Shown here one piece after another: positions 17,251 through 26,142 of a DNA stretch of 64,000 nt. Within the stretch, counting starts at the first letter, position 1, and each line of letters begins with the position of its first letter. A model generated the notes under the pieces. It did no database searches and was not told the DNA's origin. It saw only the letters and a list, made by a program, of their open reading frames with translations. The position numbers and the translations under genes are program-made. This DNA comes from Clostridia bacterium (GTDB lineage Bacteria > Bacillota > Clostridia > Oscillospirales > CAG-272), in assembly GCA_017451735.1 (NCBI GenBank), contig JAFTNU010000040.1, positions 23,744 to 87,743 on the forward strand, read 5' to 3'.

Positions 17251-17407
17251 AATCTTGGGGTTTATTAAACTTGGGAAAAAGCTCTCTCCAAGATGTTAGC
17301 AAAATAAATGATTGGAAATTTATATACAAAAGGAATTTTTAGGATATACATAAGAATTCTGTTTGTTATCTTATGGCTTTGTCCGTTATACGAAGAAAGG
17401 TGTTCTA

Positions 17408-17680
17408 ATGAAATTGCCAGATACAGATGTGATTTTTAGAGCTTCTGAAATGGGGAAATGTGAAGTTCATATTCCTCAAAATATGGAGCCCTCTCCGATA
17501 TTCCCCATGATGGAAGAACAAATCGAATTGTTAAAAAAGCAACTTGAAATAAAGGAAACAGAATTAAAAGAAGCGAAACAGGCGGCAGCAGAAGCAAAAA
17601 AATACAATAGATGGATGATGTGTATTGCTATTGTATCCATGCTTGCGGCAATTGCTGCATGGTTGTTTCCTAACATTTGA
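17408..17680 (+). CDS. small coiled-coil membrane protein, unknown function
   Basis: This 90-residue protein starts at ATG 17408, preceded by GAAAGG. Residues about 35-65 (MEEQIELLKKQLEIKETELKEAKQAAAEAKK) form a strong coiled coil. The C-terminus (MMCIAIVSMLAAIAAWLF) is one membrane helix. It lies 157 nt after the 1101-residue gene in the same AT-rich island, probably in the same transcript. It may be a membrane partner of that protein, which also ends in a membrane helix. No family recognised. Confidence 0.7.
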   Translation: MKLPDTDVIFRASEMGKCEVHIPQNMEPSPIFPMMEEQIELLKKQLEIKETELKEAKQAAAEAKKYNRWMMCIAIVSMLAAIAAWLFPNI

Positions 17681-17716
17681 GAGGTTGATTGAAATGGGCG
17701 CTTGGGGATTTACAAC

Positions 17717-17749
17717 AAGCATTCTAGAGATTACAATCTAAAGCGAAAG
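17717..17749 (+). repeat. degenerate copy of the 3' end of the 1101-residue gene
   Basis: CAAGCATTCTAGAGATTACAATCTAAAGCGAAA matches 17219-17251 at about 28 of 33 positions when compared base by base; in the matching frame it encodes the same ending (HSRDYNLK versus RSRHYNLK). It has no upstream gene body and so looks like the tail of a deleted paralogue. Confidence 0.55.
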
Positions 17750-17798
17750 GGTGTTTCGTTACGCGAGACTTCAAACTTCCATTTGAGGGAATGAAAAC

Positions 17799-18176
17799 GT
17801 GAAAAAATGGTTCTCTAAATTAGGCGAAAAAGTCGAGGATTTCTTTATATGGCTCTTTTGCGGCGATCATAAGCTGTTTTATGGTCGTGTTGAGATTCCG
17901 TTAAAGGGGGAAAAGTGGGATATACATATTGCCGATCCCGACTTTTTTCCCTCTGTGCCGCATCTACATGCTGTAGGAGATAGGCGCATAAGAATTGACG
18001 TGTACACGGGGGAGGTCTATTTCAAGCGAGTAAACACAGGAAAGCTGAGCGATAAAGATTTCTATGCTTTGTGGCACAATGAAAAATTTTTAGAGGAAAT
18101 TAAAAAAGCTAGAACTTATTATGTGCAAGAGCATCCAAATTACAAATTGCCTGATTTGCCATTCGATTATATTTGA
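17799..18176 (+). CDS. hypothetical protein
   Basis: This 125-residue protein starts at GTG 17799 with GAGGGA 8 nt upstream. An ATG at 17791 stops after three codons, so the GTG is preferred. It is soluble and rich in aromatic residues, with a beta-rich middle (HIADPDFFPSVPHLHAVGDRRIRIDVYTGEVYF) and a helical end (KFLEEIKKARTYYVQEHPNY). I do not recognise the family. The conserved-looking PHLH and YTGEVY patches suggest a folded domain. It is the last gene of the AT-rich island and could belong to the same system as the nuclease protein. Upstream of it lies the degenerate gene-end repeat. Confidence 0.65.
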   Translation: MKKWFSKLGEKVEDFFIWLFCGDHKLFYGRVEIPLKGEKWDIHIADPDFFPSVPHLHAVGDRRIRIDVYTGEVYFKRVNTGKLSDKDFYALWHNEKFLEEIKKARTYYVQEHPNYKLPDLPFDYI

Positions 18177-18326
18177 AGATTGTGCATCTATTAAGGCCAC
18201 ACTTGAAATCTCAAAAATGTGGATTTTGGGTGAAATTCGATGATAAAAAAACGCCAAAACCCTTGAAAATACTGGGTTTTCGCGTTGTGGCAAGTGCATC
18301 TATTTTGACAACACTAGCCAACACAG

Positions 18327-18364
18327 AAAATACGAACCCCGAGTAATCGAGGTTCGTATTTTTC
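18327..18364. terminator. hairpin at right edge of AT-rich island
   Basis: AAATACGAACC (18328-18338) pairs with GGTTCGTATTT (18351-18361), followed by TTTC. An additional weaker hairpin (AAAACCC...GGGTTTT, about 18254-18284) precedes it. Confidence 0.7.
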
Positions 18365-18440
18365 TTTGCAAGGAACCGCTTCGATATTCAAATCCCGATA
18401 GAGGCTATAACTTCTGAAACGAACAAGGGGGAAAGCTTTT

Positions 18441-19217
18441 ATGGAAAGACTTGCGAAGGACAAATACCTTATTTTTCTGGATGTGGACGGTACGATTTTT
18501 GACGGCAAGGGCGTTCCCGATAAAACAGCCAATACGTTGGCAAGAGCTAAAGCATGTGGGCATAAAATTTTTATAAATTCGGGAAGAATGCAGTGTATCA
18601 TCCCCGACGCCGTTCTTGAAAGGGTGAAACCCGACGGTATCGTTGGAGGAATGGGAACCGCCATCACGATCGGGAATGAATTGATCTTTTCCGCACGCAT
18701 GGACAAGGATGAGGTTGAATATTTGATGTGCTTTGGCGAAGAACGCGGATTTTTTACGATCGCCGAAAGCTTTGAACGTCTTGTTATCATGAACGGCAAA
18801 GAAATTCACGGGCAAAAAAATTTTGTAAATTCCACCGACGAGTTTCTCGAAAAATATGCAGATATGCCTGTGGCTAAAATATCGTTTATGAATGCTGTTT
18901 CAGAGGATGATGCAAAAATCCTCAAAAAAGATGGGCGTGTTGCATATGTGCATCCGAAATATGTGGAGATCCCGCTGCAAGGATGTAATAAGGCAACGGG
19001 AATCAAGACGATTTGCGATTATTTCGGAGCCGACATTAAGCAGTCTATCGCCATGGGAGATAGCACAAACGACGACGATATGATCAAATTTGCAGGTATT
19101 GGCATAGCGATGGGAAATGCCAACGAATACATCAAATCTATTGCCGATTATATCACATCCTCTTGCCGTGACGGCGGAGTTGCAGACGCTTTGGAAGCCT
19201 TGATATTCAATAAATAG
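18441..19217 (+). CDS. Cof-type HAD-superfamily phosphatase
   Basis: This 258-residue cytoplasmic phosphatase belongs to the Cof/YidA subfamily, which acts on sugar phosphates and phosphorylated cofactors. Motif I is FLDVDGTIFDGKG, with the nucleophile Asp at about residue 12 and the acid Asp two residues on. Motif II falls near FINSGRM. Motif IV is SIAMGDSTNDDDMIKFAGIGIAMGNA, the classic GDSxND ending. The type II cap lies between. The ATG at 18441 follows an AGGGGGAAAG ribosome site. It is monocistronic, facing gluQ across a palindromic terminator. The precise substrate cannot be predicted. Confidence 0.9.
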   Translation: MERLAKDKYLIFLDVDGTIFDGKGVPDKTANTLARAKACGHKIFINSGRMQCIIPDAVLERVKPDGIVGGMGTAITIGNELIFSARMDKDEVEYLMCFGEERGFFTIAESFERLVIMNGKEIHGQKNFVNSTDEFLEKYADMPVAKISFMNAVSEDDAKILKKDGRVAYVHPKYVEIPLQGCNKATGIKTICDYFGADIKQSIAMGDSTNDDDMIKFAGIGIAMGNANEYIKSIADYITSSCRDGGVADALEALIFNK

Positions 19218-19285
19218 TTTGCATATAAATGCTATCTGCCGTTATCGAGCTTTTCGGTTCGTGCATTCGGCCTGCTCCCATACCA

Positions 19286-19329
19286 ATACAAGAAGGGCGT
19301 GCCCGGCCGGGCACGCCCTTCTTGTATTC
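19286..19329. terminator. perfect 44-bp palindromic bidirectional terminator
   Basis: AATACAAGAAGGGCGTGCCC at 19286-19305 is mirrored exactly by its reverse complement, a 22+22-bp palindrome with no loop. It lies between the convergent HAD phosphatase and gluQ genes. Confidence 0.85.
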
Positions 19330-19352
19330 TTTTTGCTTGTAAATCATTCCCA

Positions 19353-20294
19353 TTAAAATCCCTCGGGTAAGCAGACCGCATCACGGGGGATCTTACCCCA
19401 ATCAAACAAGGGGATGAGGTCGACGGGGCGCACCGATTCGGGCGACGGGATCAGCCCCAGCGCCGCGGCAAGGGCGCCGATAACGGGTGCGGGATCGGGA
19501 TAAGCAGCGCGAACGCGCTCCATACAACCGTCCCCCTCCCGCTTGGAGAGCCGCCTGCCGGCGGCATCGGTCAGCAAAGGAATATGGCAGTAAACGGGGT
19601 GAGAAAAGCCGAACATCTTCTGCAAAAACATCTGGCGCGGCGTGCTGTCCAGCAGATCGTTTCCCCGCACGATCTCGGTAACACCCGAAAGAGCATCGTC
19701 CACCACAACAGCCAACTGATAGGCATAAATACCGTCCGAGCGGCGCACCACAAAATCCGAGCAATCCCGCTCCAGATTTTCACTGTATGCCCCCTGCAGG
19801 CGATCGGTAAAGCCAAACACCTCATCGGGCACGCGAACACGGTAAGCGGGCTTCTTCCCTACAGGAGGCGGATCCCCCGCCAAATGGCGATACCAGCATT
19901 TGCGATCATACTTGGGGACGCCGTCCGAGCGATGGGGCGCCGTGGTTGCATGGACCTCGGCACGGGAGCAATAGCATGGGTAGATCAGGCCCTTTTGTTC
20001 CAGCTTTTCGAAATACGTATGATAAATTTCACTACGCTCCGATTGCCATAGCACTTCCCCGTCAAAGGTCAGGCCCATCCAATCCAAATCATCCAACAAA
20101 TACTTGGTATTTTCCCCCATAAAGGGGCAACGGGCGGCATCCAGGTCCTCGATGCGCAAGAGCACCCGCCCGCCTGCGGCCTTGGCAGAAAGCCAGGCAA
20201 GCAATGCACACATCAGATTGCCCAAATGCAATCTGCCGCTGGGGGTTGGTGCAAAACGCCCCACAACGGGTATTGTTTTCAACTCCTTTTCCAT
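19353..20294 (-). CDS. gluQ: glutamyl-Q tRNA(Asp) synthetase
   Basis: GluQ (GluQRS) attaches glutamate to the queuosine base of tRNA-Asp. It is a shortened glutamyl-tRNA synthetase without the anticodon-binding domain, and the 313 residues fit. The HIGH-like motif is APTPSGRLHLGNL, the zinc site CYCSRAE lies near residue 105, and the KMSKS-like loop is RRLSKREG. The ATG at 20292-20294 follows AAAGGATG. It is the second gene behind a metallo-beta-lactamase gene (15-nt gap). The alternative, full glutamyl-tRNA synthetase, is excluded by length. Confidence 0.92.
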   Translation of the reverse strand: MEKELKTIPVVGRFAPTPSGRLHLGNLMCALLAWLSAKAAGGRVLLRIEDLDAARCPFMGENTKYLLDDLDWMGLTFDGEVLWQSERSEIYHTYFEKLEQKGLIYPCYCSRAEVHATTAPHRSDGVPKYDRKCWYRHLAGDPPPVGKKPAYRVRVPDEVFGFTDRLQGAYSENLERDCSDFVVRRSDGIYAYQLAVVVDDALSGVTEIVRGNDLLDSTPRQMFLQKMFGFSHPVYCHIPLLTDAAGRRLSKREGDGCMERVRAAYPDPAPVIGALAAALGLIPSPESVRPVDLIPLFDWGKIPRDAVCLPEGF

Positions 20295-20309
20295 GTGCTC
20301 ATCCTTTCC

Positions 20310-21146
20310 TTACGTAACAAAGCGAACGGTCCTACCGTCGCTGACATAGCAAAGCGTCCCTTCCTCATCGGTGCGGTGCCACAAGACGTCGGCCTCCGAA
20401 AGGCGTTGCAGCAGTGCGACATCGGGAAAGCCGTAGCTGTTATTCTTACCGCAGGAGACAGCCACATGCGTCGGAGTGGCAGCCGCCAACAGCCTCGCAC
20501 CGGTGGAATTTTCCGAGCCGTGATGCCCCGCTTTGAGAAAATCACAGTCCAGCCGCTCGGCGGGTATGGCGTCCAACAGTGCGCCTTCCTCCACAGACTC
20601 TGCATCCCCCGTAAAGAGGAACACCGTCTCTTGGTAGATCACCCGCGCGATCACACTGCTGTTATTGGGATCGGCAGGATCGTTCCCGACATACAGCACC
20701 TCCAGAACCGCTTCACCCACCGAGAAGCAGTCCCCGACCTGCGCCGTTTGACAAGGAACCCCCGCCTGCTTTGCCGCATCCAGCACCAGCTGATATCCCC
20801 AATCGTCGCTCTCCACGGGCGAGAGGATCAGCGCCCCAACGGCATAAGTCTCGAGCAGCATGCGGGCGTTGCCGATATGATCCTCATGGGGGTGAGTCAA
20901 CAGCAGGCAGTCGATCCGATCGATGCCCCGATCCTCCAGAGCGTTCTGCACTGTATTCCGCTCGGTTGCCGTCCCTGTGTCGATCATGCACACGGCATCC
21001 CCACGGGTAATGAGAGTGCAATCGCTCTGCCCTACATCGAGAACCTCCACCCGCAGACCGTCAAAGACCTCCTCGCCGCACCCATAAAGGGCAAAAGGCA
21101 GGCAAAGCAGTGCCAACAGAAAGTAAAAAAGCTGTTTGAATGTCAC
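20310..21146 (-). CDS. ComEC C-terminal-like metallo-beta-lactamase lipoprotein
   Basis: This 278-residue exported hydrolase has a signal peptide ending in the lipobox LYGC (Cys23). The metallo-beta-lactamase metal motif is LLLTHPHEDHIGNA (HxHxDH). The chain EVLDVGQSDCTLI...MIDTG and the late LDCDFLKAGHHGSENSTG match the extracellular nuclease-like domain of ComEC/Rec2. Stand-alone members are common in Firmicutes and probably degrade extracellular DNA strands or nucleotides; this is family inference. Start is GTG at 21146 with AGAGGTGAG upstream. It is transcribed with gluQ. Confidence 0.88.
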   Translation of the reverse strand: MTFKQLFYFLLALLCLPFALYGCGEEVFDGLRVEVLDVGQSDCTLITRGDAVCMIDTGTATERNTVQNALEDRGIDRIDCLLLTHPHEDHIGNARMLLETYAVGALILSPVESDDWGYQLVLDAAKQAGVPCQTAQVGDCFSVGEAVLEVLYVGNDPADPNNSSVIARVIYQETVFLFTGDAESVEEGALLDAIPAERLDCDFLKAGHHGSENSTGARLLAAATPTHVAVSCGKNNSYGFPDVALLQRLSEADVLWHRTDEEGTLCYVSDGRTVRFVT

Positions 21147-21169
21147 GGGCTCACCTCTTTTCTGCTTCT

Positions 21170-21197
21170 ATTGTAACACAAAAAGAAAAGATTGCAA
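21170..21197 (-). promoter_or_regulatory. promoter of metallo-beta-lactamase/gluQ operon
   Basis: Minus strand: TTGCAA (21192-21197), 16-nt spacer, TACAAT (21170-21175). Confidence 0.55.
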
Positions 21198-21270
21198 GAG
21201 AAAAATATAAAGGTACAAAAGCAAGGGACAACCCGCCTGTCGCATAGATTGAATTCGAACAGGAGGTGTC

Positions 21271-21930
21271 ATGATGAAAATACGCATCACCCCGGGGGCT
21301 ATACTGTTACTGGCCGTCCTTGCTTTCGGTCAAAGCCCTCTGTTTTTTGCCACGGCCCTTGCCGCCGCCGTACATGAGTGCGGCCACCTGCTGGCGGCAC
21401 GACTGCTGGGTATTCCCTTGCGACTGCTGGAGCTGGACCTGATGGGAGCCAAGATCGTTCCTGCAAAGGCGCTTCCCTCCTATCGGGCCGAAGCACTTCT
21501 GGCGGCCTCCGGCCCCCTTTTCTCGATCGTGCTGGCTCTGCCGTTTTTATCCGCTACCTCTCCCTTTTCCGTGGCCTTGCGCGCCGCCACCCTCTCCTTT
21601 GCACTGTTCAATCTGATGCCCATTGAAGGCTTTGACGGGGGACGGGTGCTTTTTGCCCTTCTCGCCACCCGTTTCGGTGACAGCACGGCGCGGCGTTGCC
21701 TGTTTTTGAGCTCTTATCTGTCTTTGCTCTTTTTGTTTGCCCTCTCCTCCTGCCTGCTTTTGCGTTACGGCGAGGATCCCACGCTTGCCATTCTTTCCGC
21801 CTCTCTTTTCGCCCGTCTGTTTCTCTCGCTCGGCTCTCCGACGACCGTGGGCAGAAAAAAGCGAGGATTCGGGAGGATTCGGGAGCATGCGAGAGAAAAG
21901 CGGAGTTATTCGGCGGAAAACTCCAAATAA
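21271..21930 (+). CDS. M50 family site-2 membrane metalloprotease, SpoIVFB-like
   Basis: This 219-residue intramembrane zinc protease has the zinc motif HECGH in AAAVHECGHLLAARLLG (about residues 35-39). The second metal ligand motif is NLMPIEGFDGGRVL (Asp near 121). Four to five membrane helices are followed by a basic C-terminal tail. In Bacillus and Clostridium, SpoIVFB cleaves pro-sigma-K during sporulation, so this gene hints at spore formation, but generic M50 proteases exist in non-sporulators. Two adjacent ATGs (21271, 21274) share an AGGAGG ribosome site. It lies alone between divergent and downstream units. Confidence 0.88.
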   Translation: MMKIRITPGAILLLAVLAFGQSPLFFATALAAAVHECGHLLAARLLGIPLRLLELDLMGAKIVPAKALPSYRAEALLAASGPLFSIVLALPFLSATSPFSVALRAATLSFALFNLMPIEGFDGGRVLFALLATRFGDSTARRCLFLSSYLSLLFLFALSSCLLLRYGEDPTLAILSASLFARLFLSLGSPTTVGRKKRGFGRIREHAREKRSYSAENSK

Positions 21931-21994
21931 TTGCGGCAATTTCCGAATTTTTGCGCGAGATTGCGATTCCTGCGGAAAAATTTCGAAAAAACTA

Positions 21995-22023
21995 TTGCAT
22001 TTTCCTATACTTTCTGCTACAAT
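21995..22023 (+). promoter_or_regulatory. promoter of potABCD operon
   Basis: TTGCAT (21995-22000), 17-nt spacer, TACAAT (22018-22023). The leader carries a GGGGACGAAATCGTCCCC hairpin followed by TTT (22043-22063), a possible attenuator. Confidence 0.65.
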
Positions 22024-22104
22024 ATCGCTGATAGTATATGAAGGGGGACGAAATCGTCCCCTTTCGCGCTATTCATTTCATATCCAAAGGAGTATTTATG
22101 TGGA

Positions 22105-23250
22105 ATGAACAACACACTGATCAAGCTGAGGTCGATCGAAAAATCCTTTGACGGTGAGCAGGTGCTCTGCGGCATCGATCTGGATATTCACGACAAGGAA
22201 TTCGTCACCCTTTTAGGGCCCTCCGGTTGCGGTAAGACCACCACGCTCCGCATCATCGGCGGCTTTGAGACCCCCGATGTGGGCGATGTCTATTTTGATG
22301 GGGAACGGATCAACGATCTGCCCCCCCACAAGCGGCAGGTCAATACCGTTTTTCAGAAATATGCCCTCTTCCCCCATCTGAATGTTTATGACAACGTGGC
22401 CTTCGGATTGCGGGTACAAAAGGTCAAAGAAGACGAAATTCAAGAGCGTGTACGTGAAATGTTGACCATGACGGGCTTGAAGGGGTTTGAAAGCCGTCGT
22501 CCCGCGACCCTGTCGGGCGGCCAGCAGCAGCGCGTCGCCATCGCGCGTGCCCTGATCAACCGCCCCCGCGTGCTTTTGCTGGACGAGCCTCTGGGCGCCC
22601 TTGACCTCAAGCTCCGCAAGGATATGCAAAACGAGCTCAAGCGGATCCAGCATGCCACCGGCATCACCTTCATCTATGTGACCCACGATCAGGAGGAGGC
22701 GCTCTCCATGTCCGATACCGTGGTGGTCATGGCCAACGGCCGTATCCAGCAGATCGGCACACCCACCGATATCTACAACGAGCCCGTCAATGCCTTTGTG
22801 GCCGATTTCATCGGCGAATCCAACATTCTGGACGGCGTCATGCTCTGCGACAATAAGGCCCGCTTTGCCGCTCACACCTTTGATTGCGTTGACGGCGGCT
22901 TTGCCAAAAACGAGGCGGTGGACGTAGTCATCCGCCCCGAGGACGTGGACGTGGTGCCTGTGGAGAAGGGCATGCTGTCGGGCACTGTTTCGGGTGTGAC
23001 CTTCAAGGGCGACTATTACGAGATCATCGTGGATGTCTGCGGCTTTAAGTGGATGATCGAGACCTCGGACTATGTGGCCCCCGAGCAGAAGATCGGACTG
23101 TATATCGAGCCCGACGCCATCCACATTATGAAAAAATCCGAGTATTCGGGCAAGTTCGGTGACTATTCCACCTTCTCGGAGGAGATGGACCATCTCTCCG
23201 ATCCCGATACGGAGGCAAGCGAAAATGAAGAAGAAACTCTCCTTTCTTGA
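22105..23250 (+). CDS. potA: spermidine/putrescine ABC transporter ATP-binding protein
   Basis: This is the ATPase of a polyamine importer, 381 residues. Walker A is GPSGCGKTT (38-46), the signature is [15 protein letters not shown], and Walker B is [16 protein letters not shown]. The C-terminal TOBE domain (about 285-360) is typical of PotA/MalK-type ATPases and has a regulatory role. The ATG at 22105 lies 11 nt after AAGGAG. It is the first gene of potABCD and overlaps potB by 26 nt. The order A-B-C-D is the classic polyamine arrangement. Confidence 0.95.
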   Translation: MNNTLIKLRSIEKSFDGEQVLCGIDLDIHDKEFVTLLGPSGCGKTTTLRIIGGFETPDVGDVYFDGERINDLPPHKRQVNTVFQKYALFPHLNVYDNVAFGLRVQKVKEDEIQERVREMLTMTGLKGFESRRPATLSGGQQQRVAIARALINRPRVLLLDEPLGALDLKLRKDMQNELKRIQHATGITFIYVTHDQEEALSMSDTVVVMANGRIQQIGTPTDIYNEPVNAFVADFIGESNILDGVMLCDNKARFAAHTFDCVDGGFAKNEAVDVVIRPEDVDVVPVEKGMLSGTVSGVTFKGDYYEIIVDVCGFKWMIETSDYVAPEQKIGLYIEPDAIHIMKKSEYSGKFGDYSTFSEEMDHLSDPDTEASENEEETLLS

Positions 23251-24049
23251 GCGGGCCGCCGCGGTGCCCCATATGGTGTGGGCGATCATGTTCATTGTGG
23301 CTCCCCTGCTTTTTGTGGCCTACTTTGCCTTTACAGACGCCAACGGAAGCTTCACCCTTTCCAACATCGAGTTGCTTTCCTCCTACTCGCACATCTTTCT
23401 GGTATCGATCTGCTTTTCGCTGGTGGCAACCTTTTGTTGTCTGCTCATCGGCTACCCTCTCGCTTTTGTCATCTCCCGCTCCAAGCCCTCTACGCAAAAG
23501 CTCCTGACCGTGCTTTTGATGCTCCCCATGTGGATCAGCCTGCTCATCCGCACCTACTCGCTGATGACCCTGTTGGATAACGGCGGTCTGGTGAACTCCT
23601 TGCTGACCGCACTGGGCTTTGAGCCCGTCACCATGGTCGGCACGGGCGGTGCCGTGATCCTTGGTATGATCTATGACTTTTTGCCCTATATGGTTCTGCC
23701 CATCTATACCTCTATGCAGAAAATGGATCACCGCTATCTGGAGGCGGCGGCAGACCTTGGCTGCAATAGCTTTCAGACCATGTTTCGGGTGGTGCTCCCG
23801 CTGACGGCACCCGGGATCCTGTCGGGCATCACCATGGTGTTTGTCCCCTCGATCTCCACCTTCTATATTTCCCAGAAGCTGGGCGGCGGCAACTTTGACT
23901 TGATCGGCGACACCATCGAGCGACAGTTCAAGTATCCCTCCACCTATCATGTAGGCGCGGCGCTGTCCTTGGTGATGATGATCCTGATTCTGATCTCGGT
24001 GGCAGTGATGAACCGTTTCTCCGACCAGGAAGGAGAGATGATCGTATGA
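23225..24049 (+). CDS. potB: spermidine/putrescine ABC transporter permease PotB
   Basis: This 274-residue inner-membrane permease has six predicted helices and the docking motif [25 protein letters not shown]. The start ATG at 23225, inside the end of potA, gives [19 protein letters not shown], a normal cytoplasmic lead. It pairs with PotC to form the channel. The stop overlaps the potC start (ATGA). Confidence 0.94.
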   Translation: MKKKLSFLERAAAVPHMVWAIMFIVAPLLFVAYFAFTDANGSFTLSNIELLSSYSHIFLVSICFSLVATFCCLLIGYPLAFVISRSKPSTQKLLTVLLMLPMWISLLIRTYSLMTLLDNGGLVNSLLTALGFEPVTMVGTGGAVILGMIYDFLPYMVLPIYTSMQKMDHRYLEAAADLGCNSFQTMFRVVLPLTAPGILSGITMVFVPSISTFYISQKLGGGNFDLIGDTIERQFKYPSTYHVGAALSLVMMILILISVAVMNRFSDQEGEMIV

Positions 24050-24861
24050 AGATTCTTTCCCGCACCTATATGTGGCTGGTCTTTGCCCTTTTGTACGCAC
24101 CGATCCTGGTACTGGTGGTCTTTTCCTTCAACGAGGGCGGTTCCCTTTCCTCCTATACCGGCTTTTCCTTTCGTTGGTACGGGGAGCTGTTCCGTGACAG
24201 CGTAGCGCTCCAATCCTTGAAAAACTCGTTGTTTCTGGCCGTTGGATCGGCCACACTGGCCACGGTGATCGGTACCTTTGCCGCCCTTGGCCTTGACCGT
24301 ATGCGCAACCGCTATGTCAAGGGGGCGGTCAACGCCGTGACCAACATCCCGATGATGAACCCCGATATCGTTACCGGCGTTTCCATGATGCTCCTTTTTG
24401 TGGCCTTGGCAGGGATCCTGAACATTTCCGATATTTTGGGACGCTGGACCATGCTCATCGCCCACACCACCTTCAGCCTGCCTTATGTGATCCTCTCTGT
24501 CCTCCCCCGCTTCCGTCAGTTTGACAAATCCCTGCGGGAGGCGGCCCTGGATCTTGGTTGCACCCCCGCACAGTCCTTTTTCAAGGTGGAGCTCCCCCAG
24601 ATTCTGCCCGGCGTGATCTCGGGCTTTATCATGGGCTTTACCCTGTCGCTGGACGATTTCGTCATCAGCCACTTCGTCAGCTCCCCCGACTTCCAGACCC
24701 TGCCCCTTTATATCTACAATCAGACGGCGCACAATGTGAAATACAGCATGTACGCCCTTTGCACCCTGATCATCGTCGCCATTCTGGCACTGCTGCTTTT
24801 GGTCAACTTCGCAGGCGGCATCGGTGACCGTACCAAACGGCGGAAGGAGGCGGTAAAATGA
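24046..24861 (+). CDS. potC: spermidine/putrescine ABC transporter permease PotC
   Basis: This second permease of the polyamine importer has 271 residues and about six helices, with the EAA loop EAALDLGCTPAQSFFKVELPQILPG. SLDDFVISHF is a frequent PotC feature. It overlaps potB by 4 nt at its start and potD by 4 nt at its end, so translation is coupled throughout. Confidence 0.94.
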   Translation: MKILSRTYMWLVFALLYAPILVLVVFSFNEGGSLSSYTGFSFRWYGELFRDSVALQSLKNSLFLAVGSATLATVIGTFAALGLDRMRNRYVKGAVNAVTNIPMMNPDIVTGVSMMLLFVALAGILNISDILGRWTMLIAHTTFSLPYVILSVLPRFRQFDKSLREAALDLGCTPAQSFFKVELPQILPGVISGFIMGFTLSLDDFVISHFVSSPDFQTLPLYIYNQTAHNVKYSMYALCTLIIVAILALLLLVNFAGGIGDRTKRRKEAVK

Positions 24862-26099
24862 AAAAATTTCTGACAACGCTATTGATTTTTTCTCTCCTTA
24901 CCCTCTCTCTTCCTCTCTTTGCATCCTGTGGCGGCAGTGACGGGGCCGTGACCCTTTATGTCTACAACTGGGGCGAATATATCTCCGACGGCTCGGAGGG
25001 CTCCCCGGATGTGAACGCCGCTTTTGAGGATTGGTACAAGGAAACCTACGGCGTGACTGTCAAGGTCAACTATTCCACCTTCTCCTCCAATGAGGATATG
25101 TATGCCAAGCTCAACAGCGGCGCCTCCCACTATGATGTGGTGGTCCCCTCGGATTACATGGTGGCACGTATGATCGAGGAGGGGATGCTTCGCAAGCTGA
25201 ACAAGGAAAACATCCCCAACGTGCAGTATATCGACATGGCATCCATGTTTGGCAACGAAAACCCTTATTATGACCCCGAAAACGCCTATTCCGTTCCCTA
25301 CACCTACGGCACGGTGGGTATCATCTATAACACCACTATGGTGGATGAGGCCGATATCGGCTCCTGGGACATCATGTGGAACGAAAAATACGAGGGCAAC
25401 ATTCTGCAGTTCAATAACTCACGCGATGCCTTCGCCACGGCGCTTTTCAAGCTGGGCTATGATGTGAACACCGAAAACGAAGCCGAATGGCGGGAAGCCC
25501 TGTCGCTACTGATGACACAGAAGCCCATTGTTCAGGGCTATGTCATGGACGAAATCTTTAACAAGATGGAAAACGGCTCCGCCGCCATCGCCCCTTACTA
25601 TGCCGGAGATTTCTTTACCATGTACGAGGATAACGAGGATCTTGCCTTCTTCTACCCCGAGGAGGGCACCAACGTATTTGTGGATGCCATGTGTGTGCCC
25701 ACATCCTCACAGAACCCCGAAATTGCAGAACGGTATATCGATTTTATGCTCAGCGAGGAGGCGGCCATCGCCAACGCAGAGTATATCTGTTATGCCTCCC
25801 CCAACAAGCTGGTCACCCAAAACGAGGAGTACCGCGCCGCCATGGAGGAGCTGCACCCCGATGCCATGGAGATCCTTTACGGCACCGACGGGATCGATAT
25901 GCAGTTTTATGAGAACCTGCCCACCGAGCGGTTGATGCTGCTCAACGAGCTGTGGGAGGATTTGAAAATCGAAAGCTCGATCAATGTATCGATCATCGTC
26001 ATGGCCTGTCTGATCGTTGGCGGCTGTGCGGCTGCGGGCATCTTCTTCTTTGTCCGCAAGCGCAGACGCAAGCGCTATATCGACGGCCTTTGGAATTAA
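24858..26099 (+). CDS. potD: spermidine/putrescine-binding lipoprotein PotD with C-terminal membrane anchor
   Basis: This 413-residue polyamine-binding protein opens with a signal peptide and lipobox LFASC (Cys24). VTLYVYNWGEYIS is the standard PotD/PotF opening, and the body follows the type II binding fold. It has an extra C-terminal feature: after the binding domain ends near 372, a membrane helix (SIIVMACLIVGGCAAAGIFFFV, about 376-398) and a basic tail RKRRRKR follow. Ordinary PotD has only the lipid anchor, so this copy should be tethered at both ends. It is the last gene of the operon and stops directly at a palindromic terminator. Confidence 0.92.
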   Translation: MKKFLTTLLIFSLLTLSLPLFASCGGSDGAVTLYVYNWGEYISDGSEGSPDVNAAFEDWYKETYGVTVKVNYSTFSSNEDMYAKLNSGASHYDVVVPSDYMVARMIEEGMLRKLNKENIPNVQYIDMASMFGNENPYYDPENAYSVPYTYGTVGIIYNTTMVDEADIGSWDIMWNEKYEGNILQFNNSRDAFATALFKLGYDVNTENEAEWREALSLLMTQKPIVQGYVMDEIFNKMENGSAAIAPYYAGDFFTMYEDNEDLAFFYPEEGTNVFVDAMCVPTSSQNPEIAERYIDFMLSEEAAIANAEYICYASPNKLVTQNEEYRAAMEELHPDAMEILYGTDGIDMQFYENLPTERLMLLNELWEDLKIESSINVSIIVMACLIVGGCAAAGIFFFVRKRRRKRYIDGLWN

Positions 26100-26142
26100 A
26101 AAAGAGGGCCGCACTTACAATGTAAGTGCGGCCCTCTTTTTT
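26098..26142. terminator. 45-bp symmetrical terminator between potD and broken sialidase-AraC gene
   Basis: Perfect 22-nt arms (26098-26119, 26121-26142) surround a single A, with A6 and T6 ends. It begins at the potD stop codon and also cuts off the reading frame of the convergent gene. Confidence 0.85.

Noticed and set aside
13517-18400. A complete integrative element using tRNA-Leu as attachment site
   Set aside because: No integrase gene and no repeat of the tRNA 3' end was found at the right edge. Only the composition change supports insertion.
22213-24876. Long minus-strand frames (up to 360 codons) opposite potABC
   Set aside because: The His/Gly/Asp-rich composition is typical of antisense shadows, and potABC on the other strand is unambiguous.
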